This document shows positions 23,852 through 34,354 of a stretch of DNA of 64,000 nucleotides, piece by piece. The stretch covers positions 63,345,501-63,409,500 of the forward strand of contig CM060834.1 in the NCBI GenBank assembly GCA_030762175.1, written 5' to 3'. Within the stretch, counting starts at the first letter, position 1. The number at the start of each line of letters is the position of its first letter. The notes below the pieces were generated by a model, which was given only the letters and a program-made list of their open reading frames with translations, was not told the DNA's origin and ran no database searches. This DNA comes from Metallyticus violacea (Eukaryota; Arthropoda; Insecta; Mantodea; Metallyticidae). The translations under genes and the position numbers were made by a program.

Positions 23852-26067
23852 GATAGCTGTAGAAAAGCATATTATGCGCAAAGAATCTCGAAAAGAAAAA
23901 AAAAATTTTCAAAGTTTGGAAACTTCATTAGAATACTTTTTTTGCGTTCTTATTCGAGATAACTGGTTCTCTTTCATTATACTAGTTTGATAGCCTCAGA
24001 AAAGCATATTATGCTCAAAGAATCTCGAATAGAAAAAAAATTTTTTACGAAGTTTTGAAACTTCATTAGAATCACTTTTTTTCCGTTCTTATTCGAGTAA
24101 ACTGGTTCTCTTTCATTATACTAATTTGATAGCCTCAGAAAAGCATATTATGCGCAAAGAATTTGAAAAGAAAAACATTTTTTTTCGAAGTTAGAAACTT
24201 CATTAGAATCACTTTTTTTCCGTTCTTATACGAGATAACTGGTTCTCTTTCATTTTGCTAGTTTGATAGCTGTAGAAAAGCATATTATGCCCAAAGAATC
24301 TCGAAAAGAAAAAAAAAGTTTTTCAAAATTTTGAAACTTCATTAGAATCACTTTTTTTCCGTTCTTATTCTATTTAACTGGTTCTCTTTCATTATACTAG
24401 TTTGATAGCTGTAGAAAAGCATATTATGCGCAAAGAATCTCGAAAAGAAAAAAAATTATTTTCGAAGTTTGGAAACTTCATTAGAATCACTTTTTTTCCG
24501 TTCTTATTCGAGATAACTGGTTCTCTTTCATTATACTAGTTTGATAGCCTCAGAAAAGCATATTATGCGCAAAGAATCTGGAAAAGAAAAAAATTTTTTT
24601 TCGAAGTTTGGAAACTTCGTTAGAATCACTTTTTTTCCGTTCTTATTCGAGATAACTGGTTCTCTTTCATTATTCTAGTTTGATAGCCTCAGAAAAGCAT
24701 ATTATGCGCAAAGAATCTCGAAAAGAAAAAGATTTTTTTCGAAGTTTGCAAACTTCCTTAGAATCACTTTTTTCCGTTCTTATTCGAGATAACTGGTTCT
24801 CTTTCATTATACTAGTTTGAAAGTCTCAGAATAGCATATTATGCGCAAAGAATCTTGAAAAGAAAAAATTTTTTTTCGAAGTTTGGAAACTACATTAGAA
24901 TCACTTTTTTTCCGTTCTTATTCGAGATAACTGGTTCTCTTTCATTATACTAGTTTGATAGTTGTAGAAAAGGATATTATGCGCAAAGAATCTCGAAAAG
25001 AAAAAAAAAAATTTTTTCGAAATTTGGAAACTACATTGGAATCACTTTTTTTCCGTTCTTATTCGAGATAACTGGTTCTCTTTCATTATACTAGTTTGAT
25101 AGCTGTAAAAAAGCATATTATGCGCAAAGAATCTCGAAAAGAAAAAAAAAGTTTTTCAAAATTTTGAAACTTCATTAGAATCATTTTTTTCCGTTCTTAT
25201 TCGAGATAACTGGTTCTCTTTCATTATACTACTTTTGATAGCTGTAGAAAAGCATATTATGCGCAAAGAATCTCGAAAAGAAAAAAAAATTTTTTCGAAG
25301 TTTGTAAACCTCATTGGAATCACTTTTTTTCCGTTCTTATACTAGATAACTGGATCTCTTTCATTTTGCTAGTTTGATAGTTGTAGAAAAGCATATTATG
25401 CGCAAAGAATCTCGAAAAGAAAAAAAAAGATTTTCAAAATTTTGAAACTTCATTAGAATCATTTTTTTCCGTTCTTATTCGAGATAACTGGTTCTCTTTC
25501 ATTATACTACTTTTGATAGCTGTAGAAAAGCATATTATGCGCAAAGAATTTGAAAAGAAAACATTTTTTTTCGAAGTTAGAAACTTCATTAGAATCACTT
25601 TTTTTCTGTTCTTATACGAGATAACTGGTTCGCTTTCATTTTGCTAGTTTGATAGTTGTAGAAAAGCATATTATGCGCAAAGAATCTCGAAAAGAAAAAA
25701 AAAGTTTTTTAAAATTTTGAAACTTCATTAGAATCATTTTTTTTCCGTTCTTATTTTATTTAACTGGTTCTCCTTCATTATACTAGTTTGATAGCTGTAG
25801 AAAAGCATATTATGCGCAAAGAATATCGAAAAGAAAAAAAATTATTTTCGAAGTTTGGAAACATCATTAGAATCTCTTTTTTTCCGTTCTTATTCGAGAT
25901 AACTGGTTCTCTTTCATTATACTAGTTTGATAGCCTCAGAAAAGCATATTATGCGCAAAGAATCTGGAAAAGAAAACAAATTATTTTCGAAGATTGGAAA
26001 CTTCATTAGAATCACTTTTTTTCCGTTCTTATTTGAGATAACTGGTTCTCTTTCATTATACTAGTTT
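23852..26067 (+). repeat. Family A block, 16 monomers
   Basis: It continues as the type II A series. Private changes build up towards its 3' end: tatactagataactggatc (about 25337), aagattttcaaaa (about 25428), ctgttctta (about 25606), ttaaaattttg (about 25709) and agaaaacaaatt (about 25972). This suggests an edge less often homogenised. Confidence 0.75.
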
Positions 26068-26344
26068 GATAGCCTCAGTAAAGCATATTATGCGCAAAGA
26101 ATCTCGAAAAGAAAAAAATTTTTTTTCGAATTTTGGAATCTTCGTTATAATCACTTTTTTTCCGTTCTTATTTGAGATAACTGGTTCTCTTTCATTATAC
26201 AAGTTTGATAGCCTCAGTAAAGCATATTATGCGCATAGCATCTCGAAAAGAAAAAAAATTTTTTTCGAAGTTTGGAAACGTCGTTTGAATCACTTTTTTC
26301 CTTTCTTATTTGAGATTACTGGTTCTCTTTCATTATAGTAGTTT
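24819..26344 (+). repeat. Partial third type II unit, edge of the type II domain
   Basis: It starts like II-a and II-b with gaaagtctcag and follows them through the A monomers, then enters B at 26068. The 191-bp step containing the short monomer and its neighbour is missing: the cgcatagcatc monomer runs directly into the caaagaaaatcg monomer at 26345. From here on the HOR layout changes. Confidence 0.65.
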
Positions 26345-27595
26345 GATAGCCTCAGAAAAGCATATTATGCGCAAAGAAAATCGAAAAGAAAAAAAAATTT
26401 TTTCGAAGTTTGGAAACTTCTTTAGAATCACTTTTTTTCCGTTCTTATTTGAGATAACTGGTTCTCTTTGATTATACTAGTTTGATAGCCTCAGTAGAGC
26501 ATATTATGCGCAAAGAATCTCGAAGAGAAAAAAAATTTTTTTCGAAGTTTGTAAACTTCGTTTGAATCACTTTTTTTCCGTTCTTATTTGAGATAACTGG
26601 TTCTCTTTCATTATACTAGTTTGATAGCCTCAGTAAAGCATATTATGCGCAAAGAATCTCGAAAAGAAAAATGTTTTTTTTCGAAGTTTGGAAACTTCTT
26701 TAGAATCACTTTTTTTCCGTTCTTATTTGAGATAACTGGTTCTCTTTCATTATACTAGTTTGATAGCCTCAGTAAAGCATATTATGCGCAAAGAATCTCG
26801 AAAAGAAAAAAAAAATTTTTCGCAGTTTGGAAACTTCGTTAGAATCACTTTTATTCCGTTCTTATTTGAGATAACTGGTTCTCTTTCATTATACTAGTTT
26901 GATAGCCTCAGAAAAGCATATTATGCGCAAAGAATCTCGAAAAGAAAAAAGTTTTTTTTCGAAGTTTGGAACCTTCGTTTGAATCACTTTTTTTCCGTTC
27001 TTATTTGACATAACTGGTTCTCTTTCATTATACTAGTTTGATAGCCTCAGTGAAGCATAAAATGCACAAAGAATCTCGAAAAGAAAAAAATTTTTTTTCG
27101 AAGTTTGGAAACTTTGTTTGAATCACTTTTTTTCCGTTCTTATTTGAGATAACTGGTTCTCTTTCATTATACTTGTTTGATAGCCTCAGTAAAGCATATA
27201 ATGCGCAAAGAATATGGAAAAGAAAAAAAATTTTTTTCGAAGTTTGGAAACTTCGTTAGAATCACTTTTTTTCCATTCTTATGTGAGATAACTGGTTCTC
27301 TTTCCTTATACTAGTTTGATAACCTCAGAAAAGGATATTATGCGCCAAGAATCTCGAAAAGAAAAAAGTTTTTTTTCGAAGTTTGGAAACTTCGTTTGAA
27401 TCACTTTTTTTTCCGTTCTTATTTGAGATAACTGGTTCTCTTTCATTATATTAGTTTGATAGCCTCAGTAAAGCATATTATGCACAAAGAATCTGGAAAA
27501 GAAAAAAAATTTTTTTCGAAGTTTGGAAACTTTGTTAGAATCACTTTTTTCCGTTCTTATTCGAGATAACTGGTTCTGTTTCATTATAATAGTTT
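26068..27595 (+). repeat. Family B block, 11 monomers, no short monomer
   Basis: It contains cagtgaagcataaaatgc at about 27049, and ends in the hybrid 27458-27595 with a TATTCGAG tail and tataatag. Confidence 0.8.
27458..27595 (+). repeat. Hybrid monomer, B head and A tail (copy in C1)
   Basis: The head is cagtaaag and the middle is tttgttag, but the tail is TATTCGAG with tataatag, followed by an A monomer. Copies of this joint are at 43750-43887 and 51336-51473. Confidence 0.85.
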
Positions 27596-28288
27596 GATAG
27601 CTGTAGAAAAGGATATTATGCGCAAAGAATCTCGAAAAGAAAAAAAAATTTTTTCGAAGTTTGGAAACTTCATTAGAATCACTTTTTTTCCGTTCTTATT
27701 CGAGATAACTGGTCCTCTTTCATTATACTAGTTTGATAGCCTCAGAAAAGCATATTATGCGCAAAGAATTTGAAAAGAAAAACATTTTTTTTCGAAGATA
27801 GAAACTTCATTAGAATCACTTTTTTTCCGTTCTTATACGAGATAACTGGTTCTCTTTCATTTTGCAAGTTTGATAGTTGTAGAAAAGCATATTATGCGCA
27901 AAGAATCTCGAAAAGAAAAAAAAAGTTTTTCAAAATTTTGAAACTTCATTAGAATCATTTTTTTTCCGTTCTTATTCTATTTAACTGGTTGTCCTTCATT
28001 ATACTAGTTTGATAGCTGTAGAAAAGCATATTATGCGCAAAGAATATCGAAAAGAAAAAAAATTATTTTCGAAGTTTGGAAACTTCATTAGAATCACTTT
28101 TTTTCCGTTCTTATTCGAGATAACTGGTTCTCTTTCATTATACTAGTTTGATAGCCTCAGAAAAGCATATTATGTGCAAAGAATCTGGAAAAGAAAAAAA
28201 ATTTTTTTCGAAGATTGGAAACTTCATTAGAATCACTTTTTTTCCGTTCTTATTTGAGATAACTGGTTCTCTTTCATTATACTAGTTT
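27596..28288 (+). repeat. Family A block, 5 monomers (C1)
   Basis: The order is ctgtagaaaagg, gaatttgaaaag, caaaattttg, ttattttcg, then gaagattgg with a TATTTGAG tail. The same five-monomer block is at 43888 and 51474. Confidence 0.85.
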
Positions 28289-28565
28289 GATAGCCTCAGT
28301 AAAGCATATTATGCGCAAAGAATCTCGAAAAGAAAAAAATTTTTTTTCGAATTTTGGAATCTTCGTTATAATCACTTTTTTTCCGTTCTTATTTGAGATA
28401 ACTGGTTCTCTTTCATTATACTAGTTTGATAGCCTCAGTAAAGCATATTATGCGCATAGCATCTCGAAAAGAAAAAAAATTTTTTTCGAAGTTTGGAAAC
28501 GTCGTTTGAATCACTTTTTTCCTTTCTTATTTGAGATTACTGGTTCTCTTTCATTATAGTAGTTT

Positions 28566-28617
28566 GATAGCCTCAGAAAAGCATATTATGCACAATTCTC
28601 TTTCGTTATACTAGTTT
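28566..28617 (+). repeat. Short 52-bp monomer, copy 7 (C1, first)
   Basis: Has tttcgttata where most copies have tttcattata; this change marks the first short monomer of every C module. Confidence 0.95.
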
Positions 28618-31113
28618 GATAGCCTCAGCAAAGCATATTATGCACAAAGAATCTCGAAAAGAAAAAAAATTTTTTTCGAAGTTTGGAAACGTCGTTTGAA
28701 TCACTGTTTTCCGTTCTTATTTGAGATTACTGGTTCTCTTTCATTATAGTAGTTTGATAGCCTCAGAAAAGCATATTATGCGCAAAGAAAATCGAAAAGA
28801 AAAAAAAAATTTTTCGAAGTTTGGAAACTTCTTTAGAATCACTTTTTTTCCGTACTTATTTGAGATAACTGGTTCTCTTTCATTATACTAGTTTGATAGC
28901 CTCATTAGAGCATATTATGCGCAAAGAATCTCGAAGAGAAAAAAAATTTTTTTCGAAGTTTGTAAACTTCGTTTGAATCACTTTTTTTCCGTTCTTATTT
29001 GAGATAACTGGTTCTCTTTCATTATACTAGTTTGATAGCCTCAGTAAAGCATATTATGCGCAAAGAATCTCGAAAAGAAAAATGTTTTTTTTCGAAGTTT
29101 GGAAACTTCTTTAGAATCACTTTTTTTCCGTTCTTATTTGAGATAACTGGTTCTCTTTCATTATACTAGTTTGATAGCCTCAGTAAAGCATATTATGCGC
29201 AAAGAATCTCGAAAAGAAAAAAAATTTTTTTCGAAGTTTGGAAACTTCGTTAGAATCACTTTTTTCCCGTTCTTATTTGAGATAACTGGTTCTCTTTCAT
29301 TATACTAGTTTGATAGCCTCAGTAAAGCATATTATGCGCAAAGAATCTCGAATAGAAAAAAAAATTTTTTCGCAGTTTGGAAACTTCGTTAGAATCACTT
29401 TTATTCCGTTCTTATTTGAGATAACTGGTTCTCTTTCATTATACTAGTTTGATAGCCTCAGAAAAGCATATTATGCGCAAAGAATCTCGAAAAGAAAAAA
29501 GTTTTTTTTCGAAGTTTGGAAACTTCGTTTGAATCACTTTTTTTCCGTTCTTATTTGAGATAACTGGTTCTCTTTCATTATACTAGTTTGATAGCCTCAG
29601 CAAAGCATATTATGCACAAAGATTCTCGAAAAGAAAAAAATTTTTTTTCGAAGTTTGGAAACTTTGTTTGAATCACTTTTTTTCCGTTCTTATTTGAGAT
29701 AACTGGTTCTCTTTCATTATACTTGTTTGATAGACTCAGTAAAGCATATAATGCGCAAAGAATATGGAAAAGAAAAAAAATTTTTTTCGAAGTTTGGAAA
29801 CTTCGTTAGAATCACTTTTTTTCCGTTCTTATGTGAGATAACTGGTTCTCTTTCCTTATACTAGTTTGATAACCTCAGAAAAGGATATTATGCCCAAAGA
29901 ATCTCGAAAAGAAAAAAGTTTTTTTTCGAAGTTTGGAAACTTCTTTAGAATCACTTTTTTTCCGTGTTTATTTGAGATAACTGGTTCTCTTTCATTATAC
30001 TAGTTTGATAGCCTCAGTAAAGCATATTATGCGCAAAGAATCTGGAAAAGAAAAAAAATTTTTTTCGAAGTTTGGAAACTTCGTTAGAATCACTTTTTTT
30101 CCGTTCTTATGTGAGATAACTGGTTCTCTTTCCTTATACTAGTTTGATAACCTCAGAAAAGGATATTATGCGCAAAGAATTTCGAAAAGAAAAAAGTTTT
30201 TTTTCGAAGTTTGGAAACTTCGTTTGAATCACTTTTTTTTCCGTTCTTATTTGAGATAACTGGTTCTCTTTCATTATATTAGTTTGATAGCCTGAGTAAA
30301 GCATATTATGCGCAAAGAATCTGGAAAAGAAAAAAAATTTTTTTCGAAGTTTGGAAACTTCGTTAGAATCACTTTTTTCCGTTCTTATTTGAGATAACTG
30401 GTTCTCTTTCATTATACTAGTTTGATAGCCTCAGTAAAGCATATTATGCGCAAAGAATCTCGAAAACAAAAAAATTTTTTTCGAAGTTTGGAAACGTCGT
30501 TTGAATCACTTTTTCCGTTCTTATTTGAGATTATTGGTTGTCTTTCATTATAGTAGTTTGATAGCCTCAGAAAAGCATATAATGCGCAAAGAATCTCGAA
30601 AAGAAAAAAGTTTTTTTTCGAAGTTTGGAAACTTCTTTAGAATCACTTTTTTTCCGTTCTTATTTGAGATAACTGGTTCTCTTTCATTATACTAGTTTGA
30701 TAGCCTCAGTAAAGCATATTATGCGCAAAGAATCTGAAAAGAAAAAAAAATTTTTTCGAAGTTTGGAAACTTCGTTAGAATCACTTTTTTTCCGTTCTTA
30801 TTTGAGATAACTGTTTCTCTTTCATTATACTAGTTTGATAGCCTCAGTAAAGCATATTATGCGCAAAGAATCTGGAAAAGAAAAAAGTTTTTTTTCGAAG
30901 TTTGGAAACTTCGTTTGAATCACTTTTTTTCCGTTCTTATTTGAGATAACTGGTTCTCTTTCATTATACTAGTTTGATAGCCTCAGTAAAGCATATTATG
31001 CGCAAAGAATCTCGAAAAGAAAAAAAATTTTTTTCGAAGTTTGGAAACTTCGTTAAATCACTTTTTTTCCGTTCTTATTTGAGATAACTGGTTCTCTTTC
31101 ATTATACTAGTTT

Positions 31114-31252
31114 GATAGCCTCAGTAAAGCATATTATGCGCAAAGAATCTGGAAAAGAAAAAAAATTTTTTTCGAAGTTTGGAAACTTCATTAGAATCAC
31201 TTTTTTTCCGTTCTTATTCGAGATAACTGGTTCTCTTTCATTATACTAATTT
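31114..31252 (+). repeat. Hybrid monomer, B head and A middle/tail
   Basis: It has a cagtaaag head and ctggaaaag, then cttcattag and TATTCGAG with tactaatttg. The same joint is at 48841-48979. Confidence 0.85.
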
Positions 31253-31665
31253 GATAGCCTCAGAAAAGCATATTATGCGCAAAGAATTTGAAAAGAAAAA
31301 CATTTTTTTCGAAGTTTGCAAACTTCCTTAGAATCACTTTTTTCCGTTCTTATTCGAGATAACTGGTTCTCTTTCATTATACTAGTTTGAAAGCCTCAGA
31401 ATAGCATATTATGCGCAAAGAATCTCGAAAAGAAAAAAATTTTTTTTCGAAGTTTGGAAACTACATTAGAATCACTTTTTTTCCGTTCTTATTCGAGATA
31501 ACTGGTTCTCTTTCATTATACTAGTTTGATAGTTGTAGAAAAGGATATTATGCGCAAAGAATCTCGAAAATAAAAAAATTTTTTTCGAAGTTTGGAAACT
31601 ACATTAGAATCACTTTTTTTTCGTTCTTATTCGAGATAACTGGTTCTCTTTCATTATACTAGTTT
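31253..31665 (+). repeat. Family A block, 3 monomers (insert in C1)
   Basis: The first monomer is itself a chimera, with the head of the gaatttgaaaag type and the gtttgcaaac tail of another type. The last has cgaaaataaaaaaa and a TTTTCGTTC tail. Confidence 0.8.
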
Positions 31666-32219
31666 GATAGCCTCAGTAAAGCATATTATGCGCAAAGAAT
31701 CTCGAAAAGAATAAAAATATTTTTCGAAGTTTGGAAACTTCCTTAGAATCACTTTTTTTCCGTTCTTATTTGAGATAACTGGTTCTCTTTCATTATACTA
31801 GTTTGATAGCCACAGTAAAGCATATTATGCGCAAAGAATCTGGAAAGAAAAAAAGTTTTTTTCGAAGTTTGGAAACTTCGTTAGAATCACCTTTTTTCCG
31901 TTCTTATTTGAGATAACTGGTTCTCTTTCATTATACTAGTTTGATAGCCTCAGTAAAGCACATTATGCGCAAAGAATCTCGAAAGGAAAAAAAATTTTTT
32001 TCGAAGTTTGGAAACGTCGTTTGAATCACTTTTTTCCGTTCTTATTTGAGATTACTGGTTCTCTTTCATTATAGTAGTTTGATAGCCTCAGAAAAGCATA
32101 TTATGCACAAAGAATCTCGAAAAGAAAAAAAATTTTTTTCGAAGTTTGGAAACTTCGTTATAATCACTTTTTTTCCGTTCTTATACGAGATAACTGGTTC
32201 TCTTTCATTTTGCTATTTT
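31666..32219 (+). repeat. Family B block, 4 monomers
   Basis: It holds the gaataaaaa, gccacag, cagtaaagcacatt and cacaaag monomers. The last (32081-32219) is a hybrid with a TATACGAG tail. Confidence 0.8.
32081..32219 (+). repeat. Hybrid monomer, B body and TATACGAG tail (C1)
   Basis: The body (cacaaag, cgttataatc) is B and the tail (TATACGAG, tcattttgctat) is A. The same joint is at 47679-47817 and 55405-55543. Confidence 0.85.
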
Positions 32220-32636
32220 GATAGTTGTAGAAAAGCATATTATGCGCAAAGAATCTCGAAAAGAAAAAAAAAGTTTTTCAAAATTTTGAAACTTCATTAG
32301 AATCATTTTTTTTCCGTTCTTATTCTATTTAACAGGTTCTCCTTCATTATACTAGTTTGATAGCTGTAGAAAAGCATATTATGCGCAAAGAATATCGAAA
32401 AGAAAAAAAATTATTTTCGAAGTTTGGAAACTTCATTAGAATCACTTTTTTTCCGTTCTTATTCGAGATAACTGGTTCTCTTTCATTATACTAGTTTGAT
32501 AGCCTCAGAAAAGCATATTATGCGCAAAGAATCTGGAAAAGAAAAAAAATTTTTTTCGAAGATTGGAAACTTCATTAGAATCACTTTTTTTCCGTTCTTA
32601 TTTGAGATAACTGGTTCTCTTTCATTATACTAGTTT
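32220..32636 (+). repeat. Family A block, 3 monomers (417 bp cassette)
   Basis: The order is gttgtag/caaaattttg, ctgtag/ttattttcg, cctcagaaaag/gaagattgg. The same 417-bp cassette is at 33938, 36905, 55544 and 57262. Confidence 0.85.
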
Positions 32637-32913
32637 GATAGCCTCAGTAAAGCATATTATGCGCAAAGAATCTCGAAAAGAAAAAAATTTTTTTTCGAAT
32701 TTTGGAATCTTCGTTATAATCACTTTTTTTCCTTTCTTATTTGAGATAACTGGTTCTCTTTCATTATACTAGTTTGATAGCCTCAGTAAAGCATATTATG
32801 CGCATAGCATCTCGAAAAGAAAAAAAATTTTTTTCGAAGTTTGGAAACGTCGTTTGAATCACTTTTTTCCTTTCTTATTTGAGATTACTGGTTCTCTTTC
32901 ATTATAGTAGTTT

Positions 32914-32965
32914 GATAGCCTCAGAAAAGCATATTATGCACAATTCTCTTTCATTATACTAGTTT
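32914..32965 (+). repeat. Short 52-bp monomer, copy 8 (C1, second)
   Basis: Has the usual tttcattata, and lies after the 417-bp A cassette. Confidence 0.95.
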
Positions 32966-33798
32966 GATAGCCTCAGCAAAGCATATTATGCACAAAGAAT
33001 CTCGAAAAGAAAAAAAATTTTTTTCGAAGTTTGGAAACGTCGTTTGAATCACTGTTTTCCGTTCTTATTTGAGATTACTGGTTCTCTTTCATTATAGTAG
33101 TTTGATAGCCTCAGAAAAGCATATTATGCGCAAAGAAAATCGAAAAGAAAAAAAAATTTTTTCGAAGTTTGGAAACTTCTTTAGAATCACTTTTTTTCCG
33201 TTCTTATTTGAGATAACTGGTTCTCTTTCATTATACTAGTTTGATAGCCTCAGTAGAGCATATTATGCGCAAAGAATCTCGAAGAGAAAAAAAATTTTTT
33301 TCGAAGTTTGTAAACTTCGTTTGAATCACTTTTTTTCCGTTCTTATTTAAGATAACTGGTTCTCTTTCATTATACTAGTTTGATAGCCTCAGTAAAGCAT
33401 ATTATGCGCAAAGAATCTCGAAAAGAAAAATGTTTTTTTTCGAAGTGTGGAAACTTCTTTAGAATCACTTTTTTTCCGTTCTTATTTGAGATAACTGGTT
33501 CTCTTTCATTATACTAGTTTGATAGCCTCAGTAAAGCATATTATGCGCAAAGAATCTCGAAAAGAAAAAAAATTTTTTTCGAAGTTTGGAAACTTCGTTA
33601 GAATCACTTTTTTTCCGTTCTTATTTGAGATAACTGGTTCTCTTTCATTATACTAGTTTGATAGCCTCAGTAAAGCATATTATGCGCAAAGAATCTCGAA
33701 AAGAAAAAAAAAATTTTTCGCAGTTTGGAAACTTTGTTAGAATCACTTTTATTCCGTTCTTATTTGAGATAACTGGTTCTCTTTCATTATACTAGTTT

Positions 33799-33937
33799 GA
33801 TAGCCTCAGAAAAGCATATTATGCGCAAAGAATCTCGAAAAGAAAAAAGTTTTTTTTCGAAGTTTGGAAACTTCGTTTGAATCACTTTTTTTCCGTTCTT
33901 ATACGAGATAACTGGTTCTCTTTCATTTTGCTAGTTT
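33799..33937 (+). repeat. Hybrid monomer, B body and TATACGAG tail (E1)
   Basis: It has the same A tail as 32081-32219 joined to a different B monomer (gttttttttcg, cgtttgaatc). This points to a separate exchange at the same place in the monomer. Copies are at 36766-36904 and 57123-57261. Confidence 0.85.
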
Positions 33938-34354
33938 GATAGTTGTAGAAAAGCATATTATGCGCAAAGAATCTCGAAAAGAAAAAAAAAGTTTTTCAAA
34001 ATTTTGAAACTTCATTAGAATCATTTTTTTTCCGTTCTTATTCTATTTAACTGGTTCTCCTTCATTATACTAGTTTGATAGCTGTAGAAAAGCATATTAT
34101 GCGCAAAGAATATCGAAAAGAAAAAAAATTATTTTCGAAGTTTGGAAACTTCATTAGAATCACTTTTTTTCCGTTCTTATTCGAGATAACTGGTTCTCTT
34201 TCATTATACTAGTTTGATAGCCTCAGAAAAGCATATTATGCGCAAAGAATCTGGAAAAGAAAAAAAAATTTTTTCGAAGATTGGAAACTTCATTAGAATC
34301 ACTTTTTTTCCGTTCTTATTTGAGATAACTGGTTCTCTTTCATTATACTAGTTT
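33938..34354 (+). repeat. Family A block, 3 monomers (417 bp cassette, E1)
   Basis: It has the same three-monomer order as 32220-32636. The third monomer has a slightly longer A-tract. Confidence 0.85.

Larger units (their letters stand above)
21030..24818 (+). repeat. HOR unit II-b (~27 monomers plus one short monomer)
   Basis: This is a copy of II-a at an offset of 3511 bp (for example 18241/21752). The offset becomes 3789 bp after the two extra monomers at about 23021-23300, and stays there (tattctagtt at 20882/24671). It begins with the gaaagtctcagaatag variant of the landmark monomer. Confidence 0.8.
28289..31252 (+). repeat. Family B block, 21 monomers plus short monomer
   Basis: It runs from the gaattttggaatc monomer through the short monomer and the TATGTGAG pairs. 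It ends in a hybrid (31114-31252) with a B head and A middle and tail. Confidence 0.75.
26484..33520 (+). repeat. HOR module C1
   Basis: It follows module C2 at offsets of 16292-16293 bp (gttctctttgatt at 26461/42754; A block start 27596/43888) and later about 16150 bp. It differs from C2 and C3 by a four-monomer A-type insert at 31114-31665. Short monomers are at 28566 and 32914. Confidence 0.75.
32637..33937 (+). repeat. Family B block, 9 monomers plus short monomer
   Basis: It spans the C1/E1 join at 33521 and ends in a hybrid with a TATACGAG tail (33799-33937). Confidence 0.8.
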
